64,000 nucleotides of DNA from Diphasiastrum complanatum (GCA_029204225.1 CM055095.1:15592049-15656048); one strand, 5' to 3'. Counted from the first letter of the stretch, positions 46,100-58,248 are shown. Notes: a model not told the origin generated them from the sequence alone. Translations and numbers: made by a program.

Positions 46100-46648
46100 T
46101 GGTATCAGAGCCGACTAGCCAGTCAGCTACGCAAGTCTCACAGGGAGGACCACTTTTTTTGGGATTTGTCAAGACAGTCATTGTGCAAGGTGCTGCCCAC
46201 AGTGTAAGCACGGGTGCGTCCACGGTCGGGGTGGTCGGCAGAACGGGGGACTTGATGAGTCAATGTGCTGCCCTTGAGGTGTAAGCACGGTCAGTTCTCA
46301 CGGTTCGAGCCTGGCGCCATCTTCACGTAGGACAGATGAGGCAAAGTGCTGCCTAGGTAGGTGAAAACACGGTCTGTGCCTTGTGGGGTGCGAGGTGAAA
46401 TATTCGAACTGTACGGGTTAACCATTGATACAGAGATGCTGCTCGAATTCGGGTGTAAAGCACGGGTGGTTAGCTGCCGGTGCGGGATAGCTACCGATCG
46501 TTTAGCTATAAGGGCTATCGACCAAAAAGTGGTGGGGCGTGACTGAGGCAATGTGCTGCTTAATGGTGAAAGCACGGATGGTTGGATGGATATTCCCCGT
46601 GGGTTACTTCTGTGATAGATTTGTGTGGGCGCGGCTAGGCAAAGGTCC
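46100..46648 (+). other. U leader, homologous to the S leader, with the stem-loop array
   Basis: After TGGTATCAGAGCC it follows S-A 39834-40380 closely. Stem-loops at 46190-46211, 46265-46288, 46346-46370 (right arm changed to AACAC), about 46437-46463 and about 46543-46574. The sequence ends at gcggctaggcaaaggtc, where element V joins. Nothing more of U is present. Confidence 0.75.
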
Positions 46649-46652
46649 TACA

Positions 46653-47527
46653 TTTCCCCTGTTGTACACCCTAGAAGCCCAAAATGTCAATGGCTAGTGG
46701 GTGTACCTCCCAATTTTTATAGCCTCCAAGGTGTTTTGGCATTTATTATCCAAATTTTGGGTGAGGCCCTTTTTCAACCCCTATTTTTAGTAGGCGGCCT
46801 TCATTTTTCTTTGGGTACCTATGTTTTCGGCCTTTCTTCGATTTTTCAAAGGCCATGCGCCTATTGCTCATTTGTCTGAATTTTTGGTCTGTTGGGTAAC
46901 TACTTGGCCCGCATATTTCGTTAATTGCCCTTGAATTTCCCAACCTTTGTCGTTAGGGTTTCTGTGACTCCTTGGCACTGAATTCATATTTTCTGGTCCC
47001 GTTTTTACCCGAAACTTTTTTTTCTTGGTTTTTTCTTTTGTGGTTGACTTTTTTGCAATTCATGACCGGGGCTCCCACAACAACACGGTTTCTCTGAAAA
47101 ATACAGTGAGTGATTATATATTAGTAAAAATGGACTCAGTACATGGTGAGATTTTAGCTCGGTCATACCGACTATTTTTTTACAACTGGCCATTTTTTTG
47201 AAAAGCCATAAAATATTTACCGGCCATTTCTAAGGCCGCAAAATATGCTCTAGACTCATTTAGGACGGGCTGGGACCCAATTCTAGGTGGACCGACACTT
47301 TTGGCTCGTTCTTTACAAAAATTGACCACAAAATATTTTTGACGATTTTTTTCGAAAGTCAATTTCTTACTTTTAAACTGTGTCTAGCCATTTTAGGGAC
47401 GAGTTGGGACCCAATTCAAAGGCAAATTTGTGTCGATTTTTCTCTAATAACATGCCGATTTTTTCAATTATTGCAAACTTAAACTTCAATATTAGTCCGA
47501 TTTTTCGTGCGAAAATATCGACTAACA
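46653..47527 (-). repeat. LTR of element V (3' copy)
   Basis: Matches 52044-52930, with 'gtagcctccaaggtgttttggcatttattatcc', 'tagtaggcggccttcatttttctttgggtacc' and 'ttttcgtgcgaaaatat' in both. The latter is a small palindrome (TTTTCG-TG-CGAAAA). Confidence 0.85.
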
Positions 47528-48803
47528 TTGGCAACTACCACTGGGTAGTATGGTCCATACGGCGGACCCAGAGTCTCTGGTTTCGCAAACCAGCTCCTGG
47601 TGGTGGATCAAGTTTAGTGGGCTCAGCACCCTTGCTAGGTGATGCTAACCACAGTGAGTTGGTAGGATGTCTTCAACAGCTTTCTACCTAAAGGCCATCG
47701 ATTCAGCCCTTAGAATCCATCTGCAACCGGATTGGATTTAACCACAACAACTTTGAACAATTAGGTGTCTTCATACCTGCAAAAACCCACCTATGACCTA
47801 CATGGCAAATGCTCCAAATTGTATCAGATGTAAGGCAATGCCCACTTTAGGACCCATGCATGGAGGGATATGCAAATGCAAATATGGATGCAAGTCAACA
47901 GTATTGTATCTAACACTGTGTTATTGATGTGTGTGTGAATGCATACGCAATGAGGCTTTGATGCCCCAACTCTGAAACCGGTCCAGACTGGTGATCACCA
48001 ACTTTTTTTTTTTTTAGACATTCAACTTATACTCTCTAAGAACTGATTCGATGGGGAATAACCATTTCTCCTCTCTGTATTAACTCTTCTTTCAAACCCC
48101 ATATTCTGACAGTAGTCCATATAGGACAACTTACTGTCCTAAGATCCAATACACCAAACAATAGAAAGCACTGGTTTTCCGCTAGTCTATGGAATCGATT
48201 AGGAAAATTGTCCTCACCTCTTATGGATGTGCGAGGCATCACTCGTCCTCACAAATTGGTTCGAGATCTGATAGATACAATTGACGTCTTTTTCTTTTTT
48301 CTTTTTTTTTCTTTTACTTCTCCCTCAGTCTTTCTTTCTCTCTTTTTTTCTGTTTTAGTAGGGACCTTATGAAAGATGGTTTTCGGTCAGTGGATATGGA
48401 GAAGGAATCTTCTTAGTTGTCTGATATCAGTAGGTGGTACTGATTCAAATGTAGACATTCATTGCAGATCATCCCTCCCATCTGATCTGACTTTATGTAC
48501 AAAGCATCAGCAATTGTCTCAAGTGGTTCACTACTCAAAGAAGTAGTGATGTTTCAAGCTTGTTATCTCACTGCATGTAACCATCATGTGGAGACTCGTT
48601 ATTTTTTCTTCTTATTAGTCACGTCCTGAAATTCTCCAACTGTCCAGTCAATCATTGTTGTCACCTTATCACATCTATTCAACATCCACCTTGTTGTCTG
48701 GGTATTCATCTTCTATGGTAGGTCTATCATGACGTATGGAATAGGAGGCTAAACTATTCAAATCTCTCAACTAATATGGGTGATTTTGGTGTATGTTTGA
48801 ATT
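47528..48803. other. 3' part of V interior, no gene seen
   Basis: No convincing frame. Contains a T-run (48004-48015) and a pyrimidine-rich stretch (48290-48355). Confidence 0.5.
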
Positions 48804-49154
48804 TCATGGTAGAAATGGAAGATCTGCGCCTACCACATCGAATATCCTTCCCATATCATAGGGTTTATCCATGGTTGGAGGTATAATATTTCTTATTTCC
48901 TCCCTAATTTCTAGTTCAGGCCCCTTGTTCTCGATATCTTCTTCAGAGACATAGCTTGGCATGCCTCCTTCCCAATGGGATATATTCATCAATACCTCTT
49001 GGGTTTCTTGGATACAGTTTTGGTACCCATCCTTGTTAGTATGCATCAATATTCTCTTGTTCGCCACATTTCTTATGATCTTCGAATAGCTTTTGTATAT
49101 CATATGACTCCTCCTGATTAATGTCATCAGAGATAGGTGGTTTAATAACTTCAC
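48804..49154 (-). pseudogene. V ORF remnant, unassigned
   Basis: 116 residues, rich in Ile/Glu, ending GRIFDVVGADLPFLP. Located where gag C-terminus or protease would be expected, but no D-S/T-G or zinc knuckle is present. Confidence 0.35.
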
Positions 49155-49278
49155 TTTCCAAAATTGCTAGAGTTGGATCTATGGTTCTGGATCTAGGGGG
49201 TGGTACTAGTGGGTTAGCACATATTGGCTCCTCTACATTGCTATCGTCGTCCTCATCAAGAGGTACAACTTGATCTAC

Positions 49279-49806
49279 CTAATTGCTAAATATCGTTGGT
49301 AATGCCTCCTCAGACTTAGTGGCCTTCCCAAGACTCACCTGCCAATTACACCCTTCCAGCCACTCTTTCCTAGGTGGGTCTGTCCGTAACTCGCTCCGGG
49401 TTGCTGTCAGCATGCTTGCCCTAGTCCCCTCAGGGATGAGTGTTCCTACTGGGTGTGTCAGGGGATTGTTGTCGTTGGTCTCAACTCGTCTATCCTGAGA
49501 GGTATTCTCATGATATCTAGACCACAGGTCTATATTCTTACTAGTTTGGGCTTCCTGATTGGCTAGCCCATAACGGTGTAAATTTGACCCACTCCCCTGT
49601 GTCCCTCCATAATCCTCCACAAAGTTAGGTAATAACTCAACGCTACTTGGCACTCTCTCTTCCTCAGCACATTCTACTTTGGAAAACTTTGAGGGTCCAG
49701 TCCTCTCATAGGTGTCATGTGGCAGTCCTGTATGATATAATTCTCTCATTCTTGGCAACTCGTGCCCTAGTGTCTGTCGACTACTATCTAGCATCGGATT
49801 TCTCAT
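49279..49806 (-). pseudogene. V ORF remnant, gag C-terminal part?
   Basis: 175 residues, hydrophilic, no motif I can name (MLDSSRQTLGHELPRMRELY ... SKVECAEEERVPSS ... SLGKATKSEEALPTIFSN). It follows the Gag capsid frame and may be the rest of the same polyprotein. Confidence 0.4.
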
Positions 49807-49938
49807 GGCTATATCACCTCTTCCAATGATGAGACTCTAGATTGGCGTACCACTAGCTGGATATTACTCGACAGTCCTCTCAAAGAGCTATCGTTCCATT
49901 GTAAAACTTAGGTCCAGCTAGTGCACTAATCCTTCGAA

Positions 49939-50537
49939 TCATCTAGTATACTGATGCACAGTTTCCATAGATGTTTGTTGTATGGTAGCTAGGGCAAATA
50001 TCAGACTATCTAGATTATAAGTGCCTCTGAATTCTCTAAAGAATTCCTGATAGTACTCCTCAAGTGTGTTGATAGAAGCTCTAGGTAGAGTATGGCACCA
50101 TCTCCTAGCTGTTCCAACCAAAGTAGTGGTGAACAACATCATCTGATGTGCAGGACTCACCCTATTCATGAGCTTTAATGTTTCAAAATTCTCGACATGC
50201 TTATGGGCATCTTCGTCCTCATTCCCATGAAATTGTGGTAGGAGACCTACTATTTCAGGTATCCCCCCAGTGTCATTTGGGACAACTATTGGCTCAGTCA
50301 CCCTCCTTACTCTCGAAGTGATAGGTGTAGGGTAGGTGCTGGCACAGTCGGGTGAGTTGTGGGCAGATCATCATTCTCATCTAAAATTTCTTCCACAACA
50401 ATCTGCTTGTCATGGTTGGTCTCGATCGAATTTAAGTTCAATTCGATCTTACTCTCTGCCATTGACTCAAATCTTGGGTCCTCCCAACCCATTTTTTGTA
50501 CTCGTGATAGTGCCAAATGTTTCAGTATTGATATCAA
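49939..50537 (-). pseudogene. V gag (Gypsy type capsid region)
   Basis: Two frames: 50537-50307 (N-terminal, acidic) and 50301-49939. The second carries the Gypsy Gag capsid signature: LLPQFHGNEDEDAHKHVENF, then VGTARRWCHTLPRASINT and EYYQEFFREF. A stop and frameshift lie between the pieces and after QYTR. No zinc knuckle. Closest in style to Gag proteins of the non-chromovirus Gypsy lineages such as Athila, but this is an impression only. Confidence 0.7.
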
Positions 50538-50539
50538 AA

Positions 50540-52043
50540 CTAATTATTCGGTTAAGGGAATGTGAATGTACGATTCAATCACCCTAGGAACGATGGACTC
50601 AAACATAATACACCCAACAATGATGGTTTTATCGTTTTAAGAAAGTACGATCAATTCTTAAAACTCAAAATCAATGAAAATATTCAGAAACCCTTCTTCA
50701 AACCAAAACTGTTTATGAGTACATACCACACTCTATTCCAACTAAAAGAAGACAGCGTACGGAAAAATGGCATCATGAAGATAAACTGATTGTGAAAAGT
50801 GTGAGTCTTACCTCAATGTGCCATTAGGTAGCCGTTGTGTGGAAACTCTAGTCATGAACCTTGTAGCAAAAATCAGAGCCAGGCATGTTGAAGCAGTTTT
50901 CTCCACTTTATCCATGTCCGATCGAATTGGTGTAAAATGAGAAAATGAATAAAATCAAAGTTTCTAGAATATGAACGGTGCGATTGAAATGTTAACGGCT
51001 CAGTTAAGAGAAAACTGAATCTAAAGTCTGTAAAAAAAAAAAAAAAACAGGCCAGAAAGATACAATGGCTAAAAAAATCAGCAACCCATCACTCACACCA
51101 AGCTCTAAAGCAATCCATCCCACTCATTCAAGATATAAGCCTACTAGTATGACAATGGACTACAACCAACCAACCAACCCTCACCATGAAATCACTCTCA
51201 CCCATCAATCCTCTCAACAAAAGCAAGTAAACATCTTCTCCAAGTAATTTGAAGCACTCAACTATGAACTCACACTAGTAATGAGGTCCAAGCAATCAAC
51301 ACAAACAACCACAATCTCTCAACTCCTTAATATGAGCAAGCAAGCATAGTAAGTGACATCACTCCCAAACCACAAGACAACTACAACTCTCAACTCTCAA
51401 ACATACCCAGTTCTAAAATACTCACTCACAAAAGTACTAACTCTTCACATCATCTCATTATTAACCAACTATCATTGAGCGATTTCAAGCAACTCACAAT
51501 CCTTATAACCACCCCACCAACATTGAACTCACCTCAAGCAATCAATCAAGCCAAAGTTTAGAATACACCTCACTATGGAGTTAACAATACACAAGCAACA
51601 AACAGGCATGAGGGCACAAAACAACCATTAACCTCCCACAAACCACTAACCCACATTGCAAGTGACTAACATTGAGCAACTAACATTCACAACAATTAGC
51701 CACAAAATGGAATTAATTTCATAGCACACTCAAACAAGCAAGCAACTTCCAAAAGTGGCAACTCCTAAAAATACTAACACACAAAAGTACTAACATACAA
51801 AAGTACTAACACTTGAAATACAAGGAGTTGGCTCCTTCTTATAGGAAAATCCAATGCATCCCCTTCACAATGCCATCTTGCCATTCTTCATGCCCTTCAA
51901 GCCCTCTTTGCCATTTGTCCCCAACCCATTTGATAGTAAATCTAGTGGCCTCCATAAGAGAGTGGGGGAGTGGTGCATTCAAGGCTCTCTTCCAAAACTA
52001 GCCAAGATGCCATTTTTGTCAAAGGCTACGGAGACCATTCAAG
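50540..52043. other. V leader with a G-poor, CA-rich stretch
   Basis: No gene. From about 51060 to 51830 the + strand is nearly free of G-rich words and made of CA/AAC/ACT words, with loose repeats such as aaaagtactaaca (51740-51815). On the coding (minus) strand this is a C-poor, T/G-rich leader. The 60-codon frame at 51065-51247 reflects this composition only. Confidence 0.6.
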
Positions 52044-52930
52044 TTTCCCCTGTTGTACAACCTAGAAGCCCAAAATGTCAATGGCTAGTGGGTGTACCTC
52101 CCAATTTTTATAGCCTCCAAGATTCTTTGGCATTTATTATCCAAATTTTGGATGAGGCCCTTTTTCAACCCCTATTTTTAGTAGGCGGCCTTCATTTTTC
52201 TTTGGGTACCTGTGTTTTCGGCCTTTCTTTGATTTTTCAAGGGCGATGCGCCTATTGCTCATTTGTCTGAATTTTTGGTCTGTTGGGTAACTACTTGGCC
52301 CACATATTTCGTTACTTGCCCTCGAATTTCCCAGACTTTGCCGTTAGGGTTTCTGTGACTCCTTGGCACTGAATTCATATTTTCTGGTCCCGTTTTTACC
52401 CGAAATTTTTTTTTCTTGGTTTTTTCTTTTGTGGTTGACTTTTTTTGGCATTCATGACTGGGGCTCCCACCACAACACGGTTTCCCTGAAAAATACACTG
52501 AGTGATCATATATTAGTAAAAATGGACTCAGTACATGGTGAGATTTTAGTCTGGTCATACCGGCTATTTTTTTTACAACTGTCCATTTTTTTGAAAAGTT
52601 GTAAACTATCTACCGTCCATTTCTAAGGCCGCAAAATTTGCTCTAGCCTCATTTAGGATGGGTTGGAACCCAATTCTAGGTGGACCGACACTTTTGGCTC
52701 AGTATTTACAAGAATTGACCACAAAATATTTTTGATGATTTTTTTCGAAAGTCAGTTTCTTACTTTTAAACTGTGTCTAGCCACTTCAGAGGCGGGTTGA
52801 GACCCAATTCAAAGGCAACTTTGTGCCGATCTTTTTCTAATAACCGGGTTTTACATGCCGATTTTTTTAATTATTGTGAACTTAAACTTCAATATTAGTC
52901 CGATTTTTCGTGCGAAAATATTAGCTAACA
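52044..52930 (-). repeat. LTR of element V (5' copy)
   Basis: 887 bases, matches 46653-47527 with scattered substitutions and one insertion (aaccgggttttac, about 52842-52855). Confidence 0.85.
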
Positions 52931-54670
52931 ACTTATTATGAGTTACCAACGATAGAAGTAAAGCAAACAGATGTTAAACAAGAATTACCAGATTCAGAGG
53001 GAGTTAAAGATCGAGTACCTGAAAGACTCGAATCACCTATTCAAATTCAAACAGACTAGGTCAAACTCGCAAATGCAGAATTGAATTCAAAATCTATACA
53101 AACTGTGAGAAGATCTGATAGACAAAGAAAACCACCAGTAAGGTTTGGTCAGGATGTTTCAACAAATACAGCCATCGAATTTTGTGGCTTCACAGACGAA
53201 CCTCAAACATTCGAAGAAGCTATTGATGGACCAAATAAAGAGCATTGGATTCAAGCAATGGAGGAAAAAATGTCATCCATGTATAAGAACAGTGTATGGA
53301 CACTTGCACCTATACCTGGTGGAAGAAAACCAGTTAAATGCAAGTGGATCTACAAGATCAAAACAGGTCCTGATGGAGATAACATCAGATACAAAGCAAG
53401 GTTGGTTGCGAAAGGCTTTTCACAGAAATATGGGATCAACTACATTGATACTTTCTCACCAGTAGTCAAACACACATCAATTTGCTTGTTATTCGCTTAT
53501 GCAATGGCTCATGATCTCAAAATCCATATTGTGGATGAGAAAACTGGATGTGAAGAAGATTTCTTCATGGATCAAGCACTTGGTTTTATAAGCCAAGAAT
53601 ATCCAAAATTCGGATGTCACATGAATAAAAGCATTTATGGTCTGAAACAAACAGCCAGACAATGGTATAGAAAAAAGGACGAAGCACTACATTCTTTAGG
53701 CTTCCAACCTTTATTCGCTGAGTTGAATGTCTATATCAAACATGTCAAAGATGAAATTATTATTCTAGTTGTTTATGTTGATGACACTCTTATCTTCTCA
53801 AGAAAAGATATATTGATTTCAGATGTCAAAAGAGACATTTTTGGAATATTTGAGATCACTGACCTAGGAGAAGCAAAAATCTATCTAGGCTTGCAGATCG
53901 AAAGAGACTTTGAAGGTGGCAAGTTGTATCTTCACCAACAAAAGTACACTCGGAGAATCATTGAAGACTTCAACATGCTCGAATGCAAAGGTGTGCATAC
54001 TCCCATGATACCTGGAATGATACTGAGCAAAGCAGATTGTCTGCAGACTCTCGAAGAAGAGAAACGAATGGCCAATACACCTTATCAAAGGCTGATTGGA
54101 TCATTGTTGTATCTTGCAGAAAACACCAGAACTGATATAGCATTTGCAGTATACAAGTTGAGCCAATTTAATCAGAACCCAGGATCATTGCATTGGAAGT
54201 CAGCAAAAAGAGTAGTACAATATCTCCAAGAAACGAAAGACTATGGACTGTGTTATTCGAAGGAAGCTAGATTTTGGATCAAATCTTACAGTGACGCAAG
54301 CTAGGCATCCATGAAGGATGATAGCAAAAGTATTTCAAGAGGTTGTACTCTTGCATCTGGCGTAGCCATACTTTGGATAAGCAAGAAGCAAACATCAGTA
54401 GCTCAATCTTCCTGTGAGGCTGAATATGTAGCAGCAGCTAAGATGGCAAACATACTGATATGGATCAAACAAGTGTTGGAAGGATTTGACAAAACTAAAT
54501 CTGAACCTTATGTCTTACTAATGGATAACACTTCAGCAATCTATCTTACAAAAGATCATGTGTTTCATTCGAAAACAGAGCATATAGCTATCAAGTATCA
54601 TGTTATTTGGGACTTAGTCAAAAAGAAGATACTGAAGACAGTCTTCATACCTACAGAGGAAATGGCAGCT
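52931..54670 (+). pseudogene. Copia D: integrase tail, RT, RNase H
   Basis: Mostly open for 580 codons. Integrase tail with DSEGVKDRVPERLESP, a TAG, then from 53081: RRSDRQRKPPVRFG, KHWIQAMEEKM-like RT start, VKCKWIYKIKTGPDGD, ARLVAKGFSQKYGINY, SIYGLKQTARQWYRK, LVVYVDDTLIFSRKD (intact YVDD active site), GEAKIYLGLQIERD, TPYQRLIGSLLYLAENTRTD, WIKSYSDAS. A TAG at 54302 (probably from TGG) interrupts RNase H, which resumes SKSISRGCTLASG, AQSSCEAEYVAAA, HSKTEHIAIKYHVI. The C-terminus and 3' LTR are absent; gene B2 begins near 54690. The 5' part is cut by V. RT would be nearly functional but for missing parts. Confidence 0.88.
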
Positions 54671-54689
54671 GCTACATCGCATCCAAGGA

Positions 54690-55477
54690 GAGAAAGAAGA
54701 GAGCCAATTAGCTTCCAAAGAATTTGGATATGTAAAATGAGATGATCTGGACATGGAATTCATTGGTCCATATTCTAAAATTTTAAGTGCAATAGTTTTC
54801 TTTACAAATATTTTATGCACCTTATTAAAATTATGTCCTCCAAAAAAATGAGACAATGCCTTGATTGCCATAATCATTGTCTCACCATGTTGATGAAACT
54901 TTGAATGGACAACACTTATCTCATTATTCTTGAAGAACTTCAGATAATGCCTCAATGCATGATCTCTTGAAAATTCTCCGGCAGAAGATCTCTGCCCTCC
55001 TCGACGAATTGCAAAATCATCAAGGAAAATTGTTTCTTGAAATGAAAAAATCCAAAGTAAGCTCCAGTATATAATCTGACATAATGAATCTTCTAGTACA
55101 TAATAAGATACAAAACTTATGCATTCGGCTCTGTCTTCCTTGATTATTGTCTCTCCATCAATATTATGTCCACCTTTCGATGTCAATATAGTTGGTGAAT
55201 AGACAGTTGGTTTTGGAAAACCAAGCTGATTTTGAATTTTGAGAAACTCCTCTTCAGATTACAGATCATCTTCTTTACTGCGCATTTCCTTCACAACCAT
55301 TTTCAAGCAATCTTTCCCTGAATAAAACTCATCATTATTTACATCGTTAACACCAAGGAGAAGATCATCAACATCAAAATCAATTATATCTAAAAATTCA
55401 TCAAGCTCTTTGCTCAAAATGCAAAGAGTCTCAACTTCAATGAAATAAAAAAGATTTGATATATCTGATATTGTCAA
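54690..55477 (-). pseudogene. Gene B2: second copy of uncharacterised gene B
   Basis: Minus-strand homologue of gene B1 (3540-4638). Conserved blocks in the same order: acidic KELDEFLDIIDFDVDDLL (55477-55259) against NLSEFSDIVDYSYDDL; GGHNI (55180) against GGHDI; DDFAIRRGGQR ... HYLKFFKNNEISVVHSKF, TMIMAIKALSHFFGGHNF, IFVKKTIALKILEYGPMN (about 55015-54750) against RHGG, HYLKHFQNNEICIYHSSF, VIMAIKSLSVCLGGHKY and IFVKRDLAIKILGYTPN. A stop (DDL*SEEEF) lies between the two parts. The extra residues between GGHNI and DDFAI probably are a retained intron at the place of the B1 intron. No gene A homologue lies beside it: its left neighbour is Copia D. Confidence 0.55.
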
Positions 55478-55479
55478 AA

Positions 55480-56794
55480 AGAGTTATTATCTATATTATA
55501 AGTGTTGAAAAGAGGGACGAATTGAAAGATAAGTCGAAAAGAAATGAACACGAAAAGAAGCGAACTCGAATGGAAAATGTTCGTGCTCAGTGGAATAAGC
55601 TATCTCCCTCTTTCCTCAAGCATGACTACACCTATCAGTTTCGAACAGAACACTAGTGATAGAAATTACGTTCGATTTGATTATGTAGCCAAACATTAAG
55701 CATCAGAACATCAGACAAATAATTTGTCGTGAACAGCTAGACAAATTATTAGTCGCAATTTGTTAGAAACTTTCTACTCTCTCATCCCCTCATTTTCTGA
55801 TTATTATCCATCTTGATTGACTGTTTACATGCCATTTTTGGTGATTTCGGAAGTTACACTAAGTTGGGGTGACGAAAAACGTCCTCTCCCTCAAGTTTTG
55901 CGAACACGAAAGTCAAAGAAAACGAAGACGAACAGTTCGCGAACATGAAAGTCAAAGAAGACGAAGACGAACGGTTTGCGAACACGAAAGATTCACGAAC
56001 GAGAATCTTTTGCAGTCCAATACGAGAGAAGGCAAATGACTAAAATGAAACCTTCTCCTGCCCTCCATGCTCCAAAGAGTACCAGCCAGATCATGCAAGT
56101 AACCAGAAGTACAGATATTTGATCTGATGATATGACGTCAGCAGATACATTTTAGGTCGTGGCTAATCTGTCACTCTTGCAATTCCTTGATTAGTTGTAG
56201 ATGCTTAATCACTCTAATCTTAGATTTACATAGAGCGACCATACTTACTGGATGATACTTGACATATAGATAAAACAGTATACACATACTGTGTAACATA
56301 GTAGTCTGATGCTAGTAAGCAATCAAGACGAAATACAGACAACAAGTCCACCTGCTTGCGAGACGAGCTCTATGATCAGAATCCATAGAGATCCAATTGT
56401 CCACTAGTAAAGTGAGACGATTACTCATGAGAGAACCGTGTTTCTCTCACGCCAACGCACTGCATGGATTTGCATGTAGTGCTTGAAGAAAATAGAGGAA
56501 GATCAAAATAGATAATCTCTCTTGTTGTGTCTGATCTTGAATGCAAATGCTTCTGCTGTTAATCGTGTGTCTGAGTTTTCTTGTTCATTTTAATTCCGCA
56601 CCTTGGTTGAAACTATATTGAATGTTGCATCAATTTTATAAACGTAGATCAGCAGTGCCTAACTACATTCTGGAGGATTGTAGGAGTGATTCAGCTGACA
56701 GTGTCCAGCGATCGCATCTAAACTCCATCTGAGTCGCAAGAGGATCGTGGTTTCTTCACGAATGTGAAATCCAAATCGCAATTCATGAACCTCA
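55480..56794. other. LTR-like debris with a 43-base tandem repeat
   Basis: No gene. Two and a part copies of a 43-base unit (gcgaaca(c/t)gaaagtcaaagaa(a/g)acgaagacg, 55900-55990). Other 'cgaac/cgaaaag' words at 55500-55600. The stretch 56430-56620 looks like R/U5 of an LTR (leader-like, ending near a tRNA site that I could not find). Probably old LTR sequence of Copia E or a neighbour. Confidence 0.4.
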
Positions 56795-57880
56795 TCAAGG
56801 TCTTGTACAGACCATTGCATACATGAGAGATCCAAATATCGATCGATAAGGATACTCTCTCATCTGCTCCTCTTCCTGCTTGGTCTAGGGACATTGGTCC
56901 TTTGACAAACGCAGGCCTGTATCCATCGTGAGTGATCTAACTTACAGTTCATTAGATTGTATCTATCAAGAATATTGTGAAGATACCTTTGTTGAGTGAT
57001 ATAGATCAGTCGTCTCGCTTTGTCTTTGTGGATCTGAATGTCCAAACAAAAGTCCAGATCAGTCATGTTGAACTCAGAAAATAACATTTGTTTAGAATCC
57101 TTGACTAAATTGGTATTGTTGCTGAAAAGCAACGTATCATCCACGTATAAGGTGATGATAATGAAGGATTGTTGTACCGACTTGGAATAGACGTTGCAAT
57201 CAACAGTGCTTGATTGAAAACCTTGTCCGATGAGGATTGTGTTGATCCTCTAGAACCAAGCTCTAGCAGACTGTTTCAAGCCGTGAAGTGCCTTATGGAG
57301 TTTACAGACATGATTCTTCATACCTTTCAAAACATAGCCTTCGGGCTGGATCATGTAGATGTCTTCTTGTATAACTCCATTCAGAGAAGCTGTTTGCACA
57401 TCAAGTTGATGCACTTCAAGGTCGGCAGCTGCAGCATATAATAGGAGGGCTCGGATCGATGAATGTTTGACTATTGGACTGGAAGTATCATTGTAGTCAA
57501 CGTTGGGGATCTGAGTGAATCCTCGTGCTACCAGTATTTCCTTCCTTCGATCAATCATTCCATTGGAACTATACTTAATCTTAAAGATCCACTTGCAATC
57601 AATGATATTGCATCCAGTAGGAGCTTCGACTAATAACCACGTCTAGTTCTTAATCAGAGAGGAATACTCTCTATCCATAGCTGAGTGCCTCTTTGACTGT
57701 TGTCGGTTCCTATATCAAGAGACATGTAGACTCAGGAGTATACCTTGTGGGCTGTGTGTGTACTCGGCTTGATCTTCTGGGAGGAATCAACTGATGAACC
57801 ACTCTTGGGACTTGTTGCTGGGTAGCAGCAACATCTTCATCTGATTCGCTGTCAAATACTAGGTCGACAATGGACACGCC
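56795..57880 (-). pseudogene. Copia E: RT fragment
   Basis: From the right: integrase tail/RT start (57880-57720, PPRRSSRVHTQPTRYTP), RT with EILVARGFTQIPNVDYNDT, SIRALLLYAAAADLEVHQLD, CKLHKALHGLKQSARAWF (57558-57250), and LYVDDTLLFSNNTNLV, NMTDLDFCLDIQIHKDKA, ITQQRYLHNILDRYNLMNC (57165-56900), ending in a frameshifted GSLMYAMVCTRP near 56800. Frameshifts and stops throughout. Cut on the right by Gypsy F, so E is older than F. Confidence 0.85.
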
Positions 57881-58237
57881 TGTAATAGATCCTAACACCA
57901 CAGTAGGGCAAACACTAACTGATCCACCAACCTTGCCTACTCCCTGATATAGAGTAAGCCCCTCCTAGCCCAGTGTGAGGACTGGTAGCATGCAACTGCC
58001 AAGTGTCGGCCACATGGCACTGACGTGGTCGACTGCACGTCGGGACCCAACTGGGGGCCCTATCCTGCTGACAGGGTCCCTAGGCTGTGTTAGGCCCGCC
58101 ATGGCTATGGACCGTGCTGGGACACACTACTCACACTGTCTTGCCCTGTTGGTCATGTACACCGGACACGACCCTGACTGCGGTATCTGACCTATCTGTG
58201 TTCCCTAGGGTTCGGCACTAGTTACGAGCTCGTAACA
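57881..58237 (-). repeat. 3' LTR of Gypsy F
   Basis: 357 bases. The 210 bases from 57881 match 63790-64000 almost base for base (one A/AC indel in 'ccac-caacc' and few changes in 'ccacatggc' / 'ccatgtggc'), so F inserted recently. Confidence 0.92.
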
Positions 58238-58248
58238 CTCCCTCCCCC

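Larger units (their letters stand above)
46653..52930 (-). mobile_element. Element V: Gypsy-type, gag only
   Basis: LTR copies at 46653-47527 and 52044-52930 (875 and 887 bases). The coding strand is minus, judged from a Gag-like frame at 50537-49939. No protease, RT or integrase motif seen between the LTRs, so non-autonomous. In minus orientation the LTRs start TGTTAG. The shared sequence goes beyond the expected ...CA end by GGGGAAA, so the exact LTR end and the primer site are unresolved. Left flank is the U leader and right flank is Copia D pol, so V does not sit in a simple target duplication. Confidence 0.65.

Noticed and set aside
51065-51247. 60-residue Thr/Gln/Pro-rich frame
   Set aside because: Product of the CA-rich leader of element V, no conservation signal.
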